64,000 bases of DNA from Candidatus Puniceispirillum sp. (GTDB lineage: Bacteria; Pseudomonadota; Alphaproteobacteria; Puniceispirillales; Puniceispirillaceae): the NCBI GenBank assembly GCA_028383305.1, contig JAOEVD010000011.1, forward strand, positions 1-64,000, read 5' to 3'. The position numbers were made by a program, and so were the translations under genes. The notes below the pieces were generated by a model. It saw nothing but the letters and a program-made list of their open reading frames with translations. It was not told the DNA's origin and made no database searches. Positions 50,203-61,059 of the stretch are shown one piece after another. Numbering within the stretch: position 1 is the first letter of the stretch; every line of letters starts with the position of its first letter.

Positions 50203-51036
50203 TCACAGGGCGTAATTATCAATCAAGCGCGTTGTGCCAAGCCAGATGGCGGCAAAAATCCGGCAATTTGGCACTAATGTTTTGGCTGGCTGCAGATTGT
50301 CTGAATGGCGTAGGTCAAAATAGTCAATCTTGCTAAAGCCAGCTTTGGTGAGCTGTGTTTTGGCACTGGTCAAGGCCGCATCAACTGGCGTGCCTCTGGC
50401 AATCTGTTTGGCGGCTTCCTGCATTTCGGCATAAAGCAATGGCGCCAATTTACGTTCGGCGGCGCTTAGATACAGATTGCGCGACGATAATGCCAAACCG
50501 TCGGTTTCGCGAATTGTTGGCTGTGCCAGAATTGTGATGTTCAGATCGAGATCACGAACCATTTGCCGGATGACTGCTAATTGTTGGTAATCTTTTTCGC
50601 CGAAAATTGCGAAATTGGCAGGGATGTGGGTGAATAGTTTCAAAACAATTGTGGCAACGCCGGTAAAAAAATGTGGTCTTGTCTGGCCTTCCATGGCCAG
50701 CGCAACACCAGCTGGAACAATGCTGGTGGCATGACCATCATCATACATATTGGCAGGCGCATAAATGGCATCACACCCACCCGCTGCAGTGATAGCCGCG
50801 CAATCAGCCTCAAGCGTGCGGGGATAGTGATCAAAATCCTCGCCAACACCAAATTGTGTGGGGTTCACATAGATGCTGACAATCACGCGATTGGCGGTTT
50901 TGCGCGCTGCGGCAATCAGCGCAAGATGGCCTTGGTGAATGCTTCCCATTGTTGGCACAAGGCAAACCGTTTCCCCCGCCGCTTGCCAGGCAATTGTGGT
51001 GGCGGTCATTTCGGCTTTGTTGTGTAGAATCTTCAT
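50203..51036 (-). CDS. panC: Pantothenate synthetase
   Basis: 277 residues (family ~280). ATP-dependent ligation of pantoate and beta-alanine. VPTMGSIHQGHLALI (H-x-G-H nucleotidyl-transferase motif) near 30, SIYVNPTQFGVGEDFDHYPRT near 60, FGEKDYQQLAVIRQMV near 150, and LSSRNLYLS (KMSKS-like) near 185. Coupled downstream of panB on the same strand, 19 bases apart. ATG 51036 is preferred to the adjacent GTG 51039. Confidence 0.95.
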   Translation of the reverse strand: MKILHNKAEMTATTIAWQAAGETVCLVPTMGSIHQGHLALIAAARKTANRVIVSIYVNPTQFGVGEDFDHYPRTLEADCAAITAAGGCDAIYAPANMYDDGHATSIVPAGVALAMEGQTRPHFFTGVATIVLKLFTHIPANFAIFGEKDYQQLAVIRQMVRDLDLNITILAQPTIRETDGLALSSRNLYLSAAERKLAPLLYAEMQEAAKQIARGTPVDAALTSAKTQLTKAGFSKIDYFDLRHSDNLQPAKTLVPNCRIFAAIWLGTTRLIDNYAL

Positions 51037-51055
51037 CACTTTGCTCTACCTGAGA

Positions 51056-51865
51056 TCAGGTCTTTTTCGGCCAGAAAAGATGATCCTGGGTTGGAAAGCT
51101 GCCATCAATGACTGCGGCGCGATAGCCAGCTGCAGCGGCGCCAATATCATCTTGAAGATTGGCAAATTTCCGAACAAATTTTGGGGTAAAGGCGTCATAT
51201 AGCCCAAGCACATCTTCGGTCACAAGAATTTGCCCATCACAAACCGCCGAGGCACCAATACCGATTGTTGGTACGGCGCAAGATTGGGCAATTGATGCGG
51301 CAACCGGTTCGATAACCCCTTCCATGACAATGCCAAAAACGCCTGCCGCAACCATGGCATCAGCATCGGCATGAAGCTGGGCTGACTCGTCATCGCTTCG
51401 TCCGGTGATGCGAAAAGCGGCTCCTGCAACCGCATGTTGCGGCAAAAGTCCGATATGGCCAAGCACCGGAATGCCTGAATCAACAAGGCATTTCACATGC
51501 GGGGCAAGATCAGTGCCGCCCTCAAGCTTGACCGCATCAGCGCCGGTTTTGGCCATAATCTCGGCAGCGCTGGCCAAGGCCTGCGCCGGACTATTTTCAT
51601 AGCTGCCAGCAGGAAGATCAATCACCACAAGCGCTGATTGCCGCCGCCGCATAACGGCCTGACCATGCCTGATCATCATATCAAGATCGGCATTTTGCGT
51701 TGTATTCATGCCATAGACGACCATCGCCACGGAATCGCCGACAAGCAAAAGATCACAATGCGGGTCAAGCGCATGTGCCATTGGCGCGCTATAAGCGGTT
51801 AGGCAAACAATTTTGCGCTGGCCCTTAAGGGCAATAAAATCACTGATTTCAGGTTTCACAGACAT
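51056..51865 (-). CDS. panB: 3-methyl-2-oxobutanoate hydroxymethyltransferase
   Basis: 269 residues, normal for PanB. It has the complete catalytic set that the paralogue at 16916 lacks: LLVGDSVAMVVYG, VIDLPAGSYENSP, AVKLEGG, HIGLLPQ and VMEGV. It makes ketopantoate for pantothenate and CoA synthesis, and precedes panC. ATG 51865 is used; the ORF extends upstream to 51919 with no good ribosome-binding site at either. Confidence 0.94.
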   Translation of the reverse strand: MSVKPEISDFIALKGQRKIVCLTAYSAPMAHALDPHCDLLLVGDSVAMVVYGMNTTQNADLDMMIRHGQAVMRRRQSALVVIDLPAGSYENSPAQALASAAEIMAKTGADAVKLEGGTDLAPHVKCLVDSGIPVLGHIGLLPQHAVAGAAFRITGRSDDESAQLHADADAMVAAGVFGIVMEGVIEPVAASIAQSCAVPTIGIGASAVCDGQILVTEDVLGLYDAFTPKFVRKFANLQDDIGAAAAGYRAAVIDGSFPTQDHLFWPKKT

Positions 51866-52135
51866 GTTGGTCAGTCTCGTTGCAGGCGGGTTGGATAGTA
51901 TTGTCACTAAAGCGCCCAAGGGGGATAGATTATCGGGGCAAGCCCCCAGCCAAATAACGTCAATTAATTAGCATATATTCCGATAGTGGGCGATAGGTTT
52001 TTCAGTGATGTTGTGATGGCTCTCGCCTTGACCTGTGATTTGCCGGTGCTAGCATAAGCTTTCGCACTCCAGTCGGTGATGCGATCAGTTCTGCGCTTTT
52101 TCTGGCGCGGTTTATGTTGCTTTTTGAGGATGACG

Positions 52136-52942
52136 ATGACCCGACCAACAATCATCATGGCGGCACCAAATGGCGCACGCAAAGTAAAAACTGACCATCC
52201 GGCCGTTCCGGTTACGATTGCGGAAACGATTGCAACCGCCAAGGAATGCCATGCGGCTGGTGCAAGTATTCTTCACGCGCATGTTCGCGATGATGATGGC
52301 AAACATCTTCTTGATGCGGGGCGCTACGGGCAATTGCTTGACGGCTTGTGGCAGGAAGTGCCGGAAATGCTGGTGCAGATTACCACCGAAGCTGTTGGCA
52401 TTTACACGCCTGAACAGCAGGCTGATTTGGTATTTGCTTTAAAGCCTGATTTTGTGTCAGTTGGATTTCGTGAAATGATTGGTGATAATGGCGAGGCCGC
52501 GCGCGCGCTTGCCAAGCAGTTCTATCATCAAAGCCTTACCGAGCAGATAAATGTTCAACATATCCTGTATGATCTTGATGACCTGCAGCGGTTCCGCGTG
52601 GCGATGGCTGATGGCATTTTACCCGCTGCGCGGCCGCATCTTTTGTTGGTGCTTGGCCGCTATAGCGGTAATTTCCAGTCTGACCCTGCCGAAATGAAGC
52701 CATTTATCAATGACGGGCTGACCGATATGGCAAGCTGGTCGATCTGCGCATTTGGGCATCGCGAATTTGACGTTATGACCGATGCAATTGCCAGTGGCGG
52801 CCATTGCCGGGTTGGGTTTGAAAATAACCTCTATTTAAAAGATGGCAGTTTGGCGCTAAATAATGCCGCGCTGATCCGCCAGCTGGCTGAGACTTGTCAG
52901 CCAGCCACGCGCGAGGAAACATTGGCACTTTTCGCGCTATAG
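52136..52942 (+). CDS. BKACE-family beta-keto acid cleavage enzyme (DUF849)
   Basis: 268 residues. IMAAPNGARK at the N-terminus, ASILHAHVRDDDGKH near 45-60 (zinc His-x-His), LVQITTEAVG near 85, and SWSICAFGHRE near 205 are BKACE landmarks. Family members condense a beta-keto acid with acetyl-CoA to acetoacetate and a CoA ester; the specific substrate is unknown. ATG 52136 follows TTGAGG at six bases. It ends three bases before the convergent gcvP stop. Confidence 0.85.
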   Translation: MTRPTIIMAAPNGARKVKTDHPAVPVTIAETIATAKECHAAGASILHAHVRDDDGKHLLDAGRYGQLLDGLWQEVPEMLVQITTEAVGIYTPEQQADLVFALKPDFVSVGFREMIGDNGEAARALAKQFYHQSLTEQINVQHILYDLDDLQRFRVAMADGILPAARPHLLLVLGRYSGNFQSDPAEMKPFINDGLTDMASWSICAFGHREFDVMTDAIASGGHCRVGFENNLYLKDGSLALNNAALIRQLAETCQPATREETLALFAL

Positions 52943-52945
52943 CCG

Positions 52946-55774
52946 TTATTCGGCGGCCTGTTGTTCCCAAAATTCCATTGGCGGGCAGGCGCAAATTAGC
53001 GCGCGATCACCAAGCGCGTTATTGACCCGGTTTACCGGTGGCCAATATTTGTTTTCTTGGTGATTCCCATCAGGGTTGCCAGCTTGTTTGCGGCTGTAGG
53101 GGCGTGTCCAGTCATCATCCATAATGTCATCGGCGGTATGGGGTGCATTGACCAAGGGGTTATTGTCTTTGGGCCATATGCCATCAGCGATGGACTGGAT
53201 TTCGGCGGCAATCGCAATCATGGCGTCACAAAACCGGTCAATTTCAGAAAGTGATTCAGACTCGGTTGGTTCGATCATCAAGGTGCCAGCAACCGGAAAT
53301 GACATGGTTGGCGCGTGAAAGCCATAATCAATCAGCCGCTTGGCAATATCTTCATTGCTGATGCCATGCGCCTCCTGAATATGCCGGATATCAATGATAC
53401 ATTCATGCGCAACCCGCCCATTGCGGCCGGTGTAAAGCAGCGGATAGGAAGCGGCAAGCCGCTTGGCAATATAATTGGCCGACAAGATTGCCGCAGCAGT
53501 AGCAGCGCCAAGCCCGTCTGGCCCCATCATGCGAATATAGGCATAGGTGATGGGCAGAATACCTGCCGAGCCAAAGGGTGCAGCACTGACAGCGCCAATG
53601 CCGTCAATCGGTGATCCGGGCAGAAATTGTGTCAGATGCGCCGCAACACCAATCGGGCCAACGCCTGGGCCGCCGCCGCCATGCGGGATGCAAAAGGTTT
53701 TATGCAGATTGAGATGGCTGACATCGGCACCAAATTCGGGCGGCGCGCAATGGCCAACAAGCGCATTTAAATTGGCGCCATCAACATAGACCTGCCCACC
53801 TGCCTGGTGAATAATATCGCAAATTTCTGCAATGGCTTCTTCAAACACACCATGCGTTGACGGATAGGTGACCATCAAGGCGGCAAGATTGGTTTCATAT
53901 TGGGCGGTCTTGGCGCGTAAATCATCAAGATCAACATCCCCCGATGCATCACATTTCACCACAACAACTTTCATGCCGGCCATTGCTGCTGAGGCTGGAT
54001 TGGTGCCATGTGCGGATGAGGGGATCAGACAGATATTGCGGTGATGATCACCGCGCGACTGGTGATAACGTGAAATCGCCAGCAATCCGGCAAATTCGCC
54101 CTGCGCGCCGGAATTTGGTTGCAGTGACATTGCGTCATAGCCGGTGCATTGGCATAGCATCTCTTCCAGCCGTTCGATCATCTCGCGATAGCCAACGGTC
54201 TGATCATCTGGTGCAAAAGGGTGGATATTGGCAAATTCTGGCCATGTAACCGGCATCATTTCAGCGGTGGCGTTCAGCTTCATGGTGCAGGATCCAAGTG
54301 GGATCATGCTGCGGTCAAGCGCAAGGTCACGATCGGCAAGCCGCCGCATATAGCGCAGCATTTCAGTTTCCGAACGATATTGATGAAACACATGATGTGT
54401 TAAAAACGGGCTGCTTCGGCCAAGTTGTGATGGGATGCTGTCAAGGTGATCATCGCCTAAATGCCCACCAAGCGCGCTGATGATGGCGGCAAGCGCGGCA
54501 TCATCAATCGTTTCATCAAAGCTTGCGGCAACCGCATGATCTAATTGCCGAAGGTTAAAGCCAGCCGCAACCGCCGCCGCCATGAGCGCATTACGATCAT
54601 TTGCCGCTTCAATCACGACCGTGTCAAAAAATGCCTGATGCCGGATAGTACGGCCAGCCGCCGTCATTGCGGCGGCGAAACGCCGTGCTTGCCGGTTGCT
54701 ATGCGATGCAATGTTTTGCAGCCCCTCTGGGCCATGCCAAACCGCATAGAAACTTGCCATAATCGCTAAAAGCGCCTGTGCGGTGCAGATGTTGGAGGTG
54801 GCTTTTTCGCGGCGGATATGCTGTTCGCGGGTTTGCAATGCCAGCCGGTAAGCAGGCTGGCCACTGGAATCGCGCGACACCCCGACCAATCGTCCGGGGA
54901 TTGACCTCTGCAAGTCTTGGCTGCACGCAAAATAGGCCGCATGCGGCCCGCCAAAGCCAAATGGCACGCCAAATCGTTGCGCGCTACCAACGACAATATC
55001 GGCACCCATTTCGCCCGGCGGTTTCAGCAGGGTCAGCGCCAAAAGATCGGCGCAAACAACGGCCAAGCCGCCACCATCTTGGATGGTAGCAATCGCGCCC
55101 GATAGGTCATGAATGGCACCGCAACTGCCTGGATAGCTGAGCAAGCCACCAAAGCAATCTTCGGGTATTGTGTCGCCAATGGGCTGAACGTCAATGATGA
55201 TGCCAAGCGGTTCGGCACGGGTTTTTAAAATGGCAATGGTTTGTGGATGCGTATCGGGATCAACGATAAAATGGTTGCCCTTGGGTCGATGCATACGGCT
55301 TGCCAATGCCATGCCTTCGGCAGCGGCGGTGGCTTCATCAAGAAGTGACCCATTGGCGATATCCATGCCGGTGAGATCGATGATCATTGTCTGGAAATTT
55401 AAAATCGCCTCAAGTCGCCCTTGGGAAATTTCCGGCTGATAGGGGGTGTAGGCGGTGTACCATGCCGGATTTTCCAGAATATTGCGCTGTACCACTGGTG
55501 GGGTATAGCAATTATAATATCCCATGCCGATCAACGATGTTTTGACCTGATTTTTGACGGCAAAGCTTTTTAATTCAGCCAATGCTTCATGTTCCAAAAG
55601 TGCCGGTGCCAAGGCCATTTTGCTTTGGCGGCGAATATTTTTGGGAATCACCGAATCCAGTAATGCCGCCATTGAAGGAGCGCCAACCGCATCAAGCATT
55701 TTGTCGATATTGGTATCATTAATGCCGATATGGCGGCTGGCAAAGGTAGCTTGTGGCGAAGGAAGAGATGACAT
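52946..55774 (-). CDS. gcvP: Glycine dehydrogenase (decarboxylating), P-protein of the glycine cleavage system
   Basis: 942 residues, a single-chain PLP enzyme of usual length. The PLP-binding segment is [22 protein letters not shown] near residue 695. Other landmarks are the N-terminal [35 protein letters not shown] near 90 and the C-terminal [18 protein letters not shown]. It decarboxylates glycine and loads the aminomethyl group on GcvH. Third gene of the gcvT-gcvH-gcvP operon controlled by the glycine riboswitch. Confidence 0.97.
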   Translation of the reverse strand: MSSLPSPQATFASRHIGINDTNIDKMLDAVGAPSMAALLDSVIPKNIRRQSKMALAPALLEHEALAELKSFAVKNQVKTSLIGMGYYNCYTPPVVQRNILENPAWYTAYTPYQPEISQGRLEAILNFQTMIIDLTGMDIANGSLLDEATAAAEGMALASRMHRPKGNHFIVDPDTHPQTIAILKTRAEPLGIIIDVQPIGDTIPEDCFGGLLSYPGSCGAIHDLSGAIATIQDGGGLAVVCADLLALTLLKPPGEMGADIVVGSAQRFGVPFGFGGPHAAYFACSQDLQRSIPGRLVGVSRDSSGQPAYRLALQTREQHIRREKATSNICTAQALLAIMASFYAVWHGPEGLQNIASHSNRQARRFAAAMTAAGRTIRHQAFFDTVVIEAANDRNALMAAAVAAGFNLRQLDHAVAASFDETIDDAALAAIISALGGHLGDDHLDSIPSQLGRSSPFLTHHVFHQYRSETEMLRYMRRLADRDLALDRSMIPLGSCTMKLNATAEMMPVTWPEFANIHPFAPDDQTVGYREMIERLEEMLCQCTGYDAMSLQPNSGAQGEFAGLLAISRYHQSRGDHHRNICLIPSSAHGTNPASAAMAGMKVVVVKCDASGDVDLDDLRAKTAQYETNLAALMVTYPSTHGVFEEAIAEICDIIHQAGGQVYVDGANLNALVGHCAPPEFGADVSHLNLHKTFCIPHGGGGPGVGPIGVAAHLTQFLPGSPIDGIGAVSAAPFGSAGILPITYAYIRMMGPDGLGAATAAAILSANYIAKRLAASYPLLYTGRNGRVAHECIIDIRHIQEAHGISNEDIAKRLIDYGFHAPTMSFPVAGTLMIEPTESESLSEIDRFCDAMIAIAAEIQSIADGIWPKDNNPLVNAPHTADDIMDDDWTRPYSRKQAGNPDGNHQENKYWPPVNRVNNALGDRALICACPPMEFWEQQAAE

Positions 55775-55865
55775 AATGCGTCCTTTCTAAAATAATGACC
55801 CATTTGGGCAAGAACGGCAATGCTTGGTCAGGCCAGATTGCCGTAAAATGATCGGGCGATACTGG

Positions 55866-56228
55866 TTAGCTAATCATGGCATTATAGGCGGCTTCATCCA
55901 TCAGTGACTCAAGGTCGCCAGCATCATTGATTTTGATTTTAAAAAGCCAGTTGGCCATTGCGCTTTCGGGCGTGATTGCGGTCAGGTCGTCAAGAAGTGC
56001 ATTATTGACCTCGACAATTTCCCCACCGGCAGGGCTGTAGATATCGGATGCGGCCTTGACCGATTCAAAGACGGCGACGGCATCACCTTTATTCACCGCC
56101 AGACCAATATCGGGCAATTCAACAAAAACAATATCGCCAAGCTGTTCAACCGCATGTGGTGAAATACCAACCGCGCAAATATCGGCATCTAGGTTGGCCC
56201 ATTCGTGATCTTCAGAAAATTTAAGCAT
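55866..56228 (-). CDS. gcvH: Glycine cleavage system H protein
   Basis: 120-residue lipoyl carrier. EDHEWANLDADICAVGISPHAVEQLGDIVFVELPD is the conserved N-terminal region, and FESVKAASDIYSPAGGEIVEVN near residue 50-70 carries the lipoylated lysine. It shuttles the aminomethyl intermediate between GcvP and GcvT. Lies 27 bases after gcvT and 91 bases before gcvP. Confidence 0.96.
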   Translation of the reverse strand: MLKFSEDHEWANLDADICAVGISPHAVEQLGDIVFVELPDIGLAVNKGDAVAVFESVKAASDIYSPAGGEIVEVNNALLDDLTAITPESAMANWLFKIKINDAGDLESLMDEAAYNAMIS

Positions 56229-56255
56229 GATTGTCTCCTTATGGCTTGGATATGT

Positions 56256-57350
56256 TTAACCGCGAAAATAGCGATGTGGGACGAGTGGCAAATTCACCAC
56301 GGTAATTGGGGTTTCACCGCCTCTTGTGGCGGCGGCAAGGACGGTGCCATCAGTGGCAAGATGGGTCTCAACAAACCCAAGTGCGGCTGGGCGATCAAGG
56401 CTTGGCGCAAAGCCGCCCGATGTGATGATGCCAATGTCAACACCGCCATGAAGCAGGATTGTGCCATCGCGAACTGGCCGTGCGCCGCTTGCCAATAAAC
56501 CGACAAGCTGTCGTTTCGGGCCATTTGCAAATTCATCAAGAATGATATTGGCACCGGGGAAATCAGCCGCTTTACGCCGCCTTTTTGAAAGGGCAAATCT
56601 TAGCCCGGCCATTATTGGGGTGATGGTTTCATCAAGTTCATGCCCCCATAGCGGCAGGCCTGCCTCAAGACGTAATGTATCGCGGGCACCAAGACCGGCA
56701 AGCGTGACATCACCTGTCGCCATTAGGGTTTTGGCAATATCAACAGCGGCATTGGCGGGCATGGAAATTTCGAATCCATCTTCGCCAGTATAGCCAGACC
56801 GCGCGATCACAAGCGGAACCGTGCCAAGGGTGAAATGGCGGATATCCATAAAGCGGAACCCGTCAAGATCAAGGCCAAGGCTGGATAGGATCTGCGCCGC
56901 TTTTGGGCCTTGAAGCGCCAAAAGCGCCTTGCCGTGATGAACATCCATCTTGGTGCGTTCGTCAAGATTCTGGCGAAGATGATCAATGTCATGCGTGGCG
57001 CGACCGGCATTGACAACAAGGTGCAGTCTGCCATCAAGCCGCGCCACCATCAAATCATCAAGAACACCGCCAGCGTCATTCAGCAGCATTGAATAGCGAA
57101 CGCGCCCTTCGGCAACCGCGCCAATATCGGTTGGTGTCAGACGTTCAAAAAAGGCATCGGCGCCATTGCCGGATAATTCGACCTGCACCATATGCGATAC
57201 ATCAAATAATCCTGCGCCATTGCGGGTTGCCAGATGTTCGGTTTTGATGCCGGCCGCATATTGCACAGGCATATCCCATCCGGCAAAAGGCACCATGCGG
57301 GCGTCATTGGCAATATGAAAATCATAGAGTGGGGTCCGTTGTTTTTCCAC
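56256..57350 (-). CDS. gcvT: Glycine cleavage system T protein (aminomethyltransferase)
   Basis: 364 residues, typical length. MVPFAGWDMPVQYAAGIKTEHLATRNGAGLFDVSHM near residues 18-55 and GEDGFEISMP near 190 are family landmarks, followed by LRLEAGLPLWGHELDE. It transfers the methylene group to tetrahydrofolate. The start is GTG 57350, with AGGAG nine bases upstream. First gene of the operon behind the glycine riboswitch. Confidence 0.95.
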   Translation of the reverse strand: MEKQRTPLYDFHIANDARMVPFAGWDMPVQYAAGIKTEHLATRNGAGLFDVSHMVQVELSGNGADAFFERLTPTDIGAVAEGRVRYSMLLNDAGGVLDDLMVARLDGRLHLVVNAGRATHDIDHLRQNLDERTKMDVHHGKALLALQGPKAAQILSSLGLDLDGFRFMDIRHFTLGTVPLVIARSGYTGEDGFEISMPANAAVDIAKTLMATGDVTLAGLGARDTLRLEAGLPLWGHELDETITPIMAGLRFALSKRRRKAADFPGANIILDEFANGPKRQLVGLLASGARPVRDGTILLHGGVDIGIITSGGFAPSLDRPAALGFVETHLATDGTVLAAATRGGETPITVVNLPLVPHRYFRG

Positions 57351-57381
57351 TGGTCTACTCTCCTAGTCACGCGTCAAAGGT

Positions 57382-57660
57382 GAATACCATTAGATGGTAT
57401 TCGCCCCGTCTGTCGCGGAACCTGAGAGATTAGCTGTTTCCAACCACGTCCTATAGTGACCTGATTGGATGATCGTTTGAATCTTATGCCAATTCTGGCT
57501 GATTCATAAGATCACCAGTTTTCCCCTTCGGTGGACACTGCCGTGTCACTTTCCAGAGTGCTCACATGAAAGAGTACATTTACCTGAGAGTTTCTGGGGA
57601 TTTGCTCCTTCGGTGTTGCTGCTATCGCTCGTTCGGCGGCCAGCAATCTCTCCCCTCTCA
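57382..57660 (-). ncRNA. Tandem glycine riboswitch upstream of gcvT
   Basis: Read on the minus strand: aptamer 1 (about 57660-57545) contains GGGGAGAGA, GCCGCCGAACGAG, ACACCGAAGGAGCAA and AACTCTCAGGTAAA; aptamer 2 (about 57545-57405) contains CACCGAAGGGGAAAAC and AATCTCTCAGGTTCC-GCGACAGACGGGG. Both show the ACCGAAGG and CTCTCAGG signatures of the glycine aptamer. A nine-base-pair hairpin (GAATACCAT/ATGGTATTC, 57402-57382) follows and is the likely expression-platform element before the ribosome-binding site. Glycine should switch on gcvTHP. The remaining 190 bases to the divergent peptidase gene show no other feature. Confidence 0.92.
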
Positions 57661-57850
57661 TGTATCGAGCGGACTGAAGCTAACGCAATTTAGATTTTGG
57701 AGCAAGCGTGCAGCGAATTTCTAAGGGATAAATCTAAAAGGTTTGAAAAACAGCCTTGAGAAAGCTCTTGCTGATGCTCATATAACAGCAAGGTAAGGTT
57801 GCCCCTTTCCGTGGCTATGGTTGGTTCTGTTAGAAAAGTGAAGCTTTGAA

Positions 57851-59629
57851 ATGCCTGATTCCTGTCCAATTTGGAGCTTGAGTGACCTTTATGACGGCGT
57901 TGATTCCCCAGCTGTGCAAACCGATATTGCCGCCTGCCGCAAGGCCGCATTAGCGCTTGCGGCTGATTGGCAGGGGAAGATTGCCACGATTTCAGGAGCC
58001 AAACTTGCTGCTGTCATCACCGCCTATGAGGCGATTCTCGAACAGCTAGGCAAGGTACAAAGCCACGCACAATTGCTATTTGCAGCCAATACAAATGATC
58101 CGGCAATAGCCAAACATCACCAATCGGTGCGCGAAGCTGGATCCGAAATTGGCGCGGCGCTCTTATTTGTCGAGCTTGAGCTTGCGCGCCTTGATCAAGA
58201 TCATGTTGACGGCTTGCTTGACGATGCTGGTTTGGCGCGATTTTTACCCTGGTTACGGCGGGTGCGGGCAATGGCGCCATACCAATTATCTGATGAAATT
58301 GAAAAAATGATTGCCGAACGCGCGCCAACAGGTGCCGGAGCTTGGGTGCGATTATTTGATGAAACCACAACGGCAATGCGGTTTGCTTTTCAAGGCACCG
58401 ATGTAACCGAAGCGGAAATTCTTGATGCGCTATCCAGCACCGATGCAGCCAAGCGCAAAGAGGCGGGCCAGTCTTTATCAACAACTTTGAAAGATCATCA
58501 AAGATTGCTGTCACTGGTGATGAATACCATCGCCAAGGACAAGCAGATCGAAGATGGCTGGCGCGGTTTTGTGCGGCCAGTATCATCGCGCAATCTGGCA
58601 AATGATGTTGATGATCATGTTGTTGATGCGCTGGTGCAGGCGGTGAATGACCGCAATGCCGATCTGTCGCATCGCTATTACAGCCTCAAAGCTGGCTGGA
58701 TGGGCAAAAAGCAAATTGACTGGTGGGATCGCAACGCGCCATTGCCCGGTGATGATGACCGGCATTATGAATGGGGCGAAGCAAAGCAGATTGTGCTTGA
58801 TGCGTTTCATGGATTTGATCCCGAAATGGCAAAGATTGCCTTGCCGTTTTTCGAGCAGAACTGGATTGATGCGGCACCGCGCGCGGGCAAAAGCTCGGGC
58901 GCATTCTCGCATCCAGCCGTGCCATCAGCGCATCCCTATATCTTGATGAATTTTGCCGGAAAATCGCGTGATGTTATGACTTTGGCGCATGAGATGGGGC
59001 ATGGCATCCATCAGGTGCTAGCGGCCGATCAGGGCTATTTAATGTCTGATACGCCGCTTACCCTTGCTGAAACAGCGTCGGTTTTTGCCGAAATGCTGGC
59101 CTTTCGCCAGCTTGTTGATAGCCAAACCAATGCCCAATCGCGGCGGTTATTGTTGGCGGGCAAGGTTGAAGACATGCTGAATACGGTTGTGCGGCAGATT
59201 GCGTTTCATAATTTTGAAACCGAATTGCATCAGGCGCGCGCCAAAGCCGAACTGACGGCCGAAGAAATTTCGGATATCTGGATGGAAACCCAGCGTGTTG
59301 CGCTAGGGCCAGCGATTAAAACTGGCGATGATTACCGGCCGATCTGGGGCTATGTACCGCATTTCATCCATACTCCATTTTATGTTTACGCCTATGCATT
59401 TGGCGATTGTTTGGTGAATGCGCTCTGGCAGAAATATCAATTGGCGCAGGCTGGCAAGACCGACCATCTGTTTATCCAGAATTATAAAAATCTGCTAAAG
59501 GCTGGTGGCACCGAACGTTATAATGTGGCCTTGCGACATTTTGACCTTGATGCCAGCAAGCCAGCTTTCTGGTCGCTTGGGCTGGATATGATTAGTGGCA
59601 TGATTGACGAGTTGGAAGGGTTAAAATAA
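57851..59629 (+). CDS. M3-family oligoendopeptidase (PepF/oligoendopeptidase F type)
   Basis: Cytosolic zinc metallopeptidase of 592 residues (family ~600) that degrades oligopeptides. The zinc motif is LAHEMGHGIHQVLA near residue 380, with the third ligand Glu in ETASVFAEML near 410. The N-terminal helical domain (residues 1-200) has the PepF oligomerisation-type pattern. Its stop shares bases with the next start (TAATG), giving coupled translation with the kinase-like gene. Confidence 0.92.
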   Translation: MPDSCPIWSLSDLYDGVDSPAVQTDIAACRKAALALAADWQGKIATISGAKLAAVITAYEAILEQLGKVQSHAQLLFAANTNDPAIAKHHQSVREAGSEIGAALLFVELELARLDQDHVDGLLDDAGLARFLPWLRRVRAMAPYQLSDEIEKMIAERAPTGAGAWVRLFDETTTAMRFAFQGTDVTEAEILDALSSTDAAKRKEAGQSLSTTLKDHQRLLSLVMNTIAKDKQIEDGWRGFVRPVSSRNLANDVDDHVVDALVQAVNDRNADLSHRYYSLKAGWMGKKQIDWWDRNAPLPGDDDRHYEWGEAKQIVLDAFHGFDPEMAKIALPFFEQNWIDAAPRAGKSSGAFSHPAVPSAHPYILMNFAGKSRDVMTLAHEMGHGIHQVLAADQGYLMSDTPLTLAETASVFAEMLAFRQLVDSQTNAQSRRLLLAGKVEDMLNTVVRQIAFHNFETELHQARAKAELTAEEISDIWMETQRVALGPAIKTGDDYRPIWGYVPHFIHTPFYVYAYAFGDCLVNALWQKYQLAQAGKTDHLFIQNYKNLLKAGGTERYNVALRHFDLDASKPAFWSLGLDMISGMIDELEGLK

Positions 59630-61017
59630 TGGCAATGAGCGGTGATCATGATGCTGCCAGCGACCGGCAGTTTGGCGGCCGTATCCGCCGTTATGCAAAA
59701 GTAACGTCAACAATGGGCGGGCTTGCGGCGCGGGTTGCCGGTGAACGCTATCTTGGTTGGGAAATTGATCGCGGTAAACATGCCGCTGATTTGCGGCAAG
59801 CACTTGGCGGGCTAAAAGGTCCGATCATGAAAGTGGCGCAGATTCTTTCAACCATTCCCGATGCATTGCCACCAGAATATGCCGAAGAGCTGGCAGGGTT
59901 GCAGGCCGATGCGCCATCAATGGGCTGGCTGTTTACCAAACGCCGCATGGCGGCCGAGCTTGGCGCTGATTGGCAGCAGAAATTCAGCGGCTTTGGCCGT
60001 GACGCGGTATCGGCGGCATCGCTTGGACAGGTTCATCAGGCGATGGGACTGGATAACGCGCCTTTGGCGGTGAAATTACAATATCCCGATATGCATTCGG
60101 CGATTGAGGCTGATCTGAAGCAACTAAAATTGCTATTCCAGCTATATGAACGTTATGATTCGGCGATTTCGACATCGGATATTTATGACGAATTATCCGA
60201 GCGGCTTTTAGAAGAGCTTGATTACCGTCGCGAAGCGATGAATATGCAGCTTTATCAGCATATGCTTGCTGATGAGACAAAGGTGCAGGTGCCAAGCCAT
60301 ATTCCGGAATTATCAACAAACCGGCTTTTAACCATGAACTGGCTTGAAGGCCAGCGGTTAATGGCCTTTCTTGAAACCAACCCCGATCAGGCAACGCGCA
60401 ATGAAATTGCGAAAACCATGTTTCGGGTCTGGTATGTGCCGTTTTATTATTACGGCGTCATTCATGGTGATCCGCATCTTGGCAATTATTCGATTGCCAA
60501 GGATCACAGCATCAATCTCATGGATTTCGGGTCAATCCGCCTGTTCCGGCCGCAATTTGTTGCTGGCGTGATTGAACTTTATAAGGCGCTTCGTGACAAT
60601 AACCGCGATCAGGCCGTTGATGCCTATGAACGCTGGGGCTTTGTCGGGCTTGATAATGAAGCCATTGATGTTTTGAATATGTGGGCCGAATTTATCTATG
60701 CCCCGCTTCTTGAAAATCGGGTTCGCCCCATCCAGCAAATGCGAGGTGGCAAGGAGGGACGTGATCTGGCTGGCAAGGTTCATACCGAGTTGAAACGCAT
60801 TGGCGGGATCAAGCCGCCGCGTGAATTTGTGCTGACCGATCGGGCGGCTGTTGGGCTTGGATCAGTTTTCATGCATCTTGGTGCTGAAGTGAATTGGCAT
60901 GAATTATTTCACGAGCTGATTGATGATTTCTCGGTTGATGCGCTTGCCGAACGGCAACGCGTGGCTGCAACCAAAGTCGGGCTTCCGGATAATCTGATTG
61001 CACCTTATAGTGGCTAG
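59629..61017 (+). CDS. ABC1/UbiB-family atypical kinase-like protein
   Basis: 462 residues of the ADCK/UbiB family, which supports ubiquinone synthesis or lipid homeostasis. KGPIMKVAQILSTIPDALPPEYAEEL near residue 65 resembles the KxGQ inhibitory motif (here KVAQ, G changed to A). AVKLQYPDMHSAIEADL gives the lysine of motif VAVK near 145; VIHGDPHLGNYSI near 280 and NLMDFGSIRLF near 298 give the catalytic Asp and the DFG. No C-terminal membrane helices are evident, unlike UbiB. Translationally coupled to the peptidase gene upstream and followed by a strong terminator. Confidence 0.88.
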   Translation: MAMSGDHDAASDRQFGGRIRRYAKVTSTMGGLAARVAGERYLGWEIDRGKHAADLRQALGGLKGPIMKVAQILSTIPDALPPEYAEELAGLQADAPSMGWLFTKRRMAAELGADWQQKFSGFGRDAVSAASLGQVHQAMGLDNAPLAVKLQYPDMHSAIEADLKQLKLLFQLYERYDSAISTSDIYDELSERLLEELDYRREAMNMQLYQHMLADETKVQVPSHIPELSTNRLLTMNWLEGQRLMAFLETNPDQATRNEIAKTMFRVWYVPFYYYGVIHGDPHLGNYSIAKDHSINLMDFGSIRLFRPQFVAGVIELYKALRDNNRDQAVDAYERWGFVGLDNEAIDVLNMWAEFIYAPLLENRVRPIQQMRGGKEGRDLAGKVHTELKRIGGIKPPREFVLTDRAAVGLGSVFMHLGAEVNWHELFHELIDDFSVDALAERQRVAATKVGLPDNLIAPYSG

Positions 61018-61059
61018 ATTGGGCACTGGATAAACCCGACCTGCCGAAAACAGACCAAG

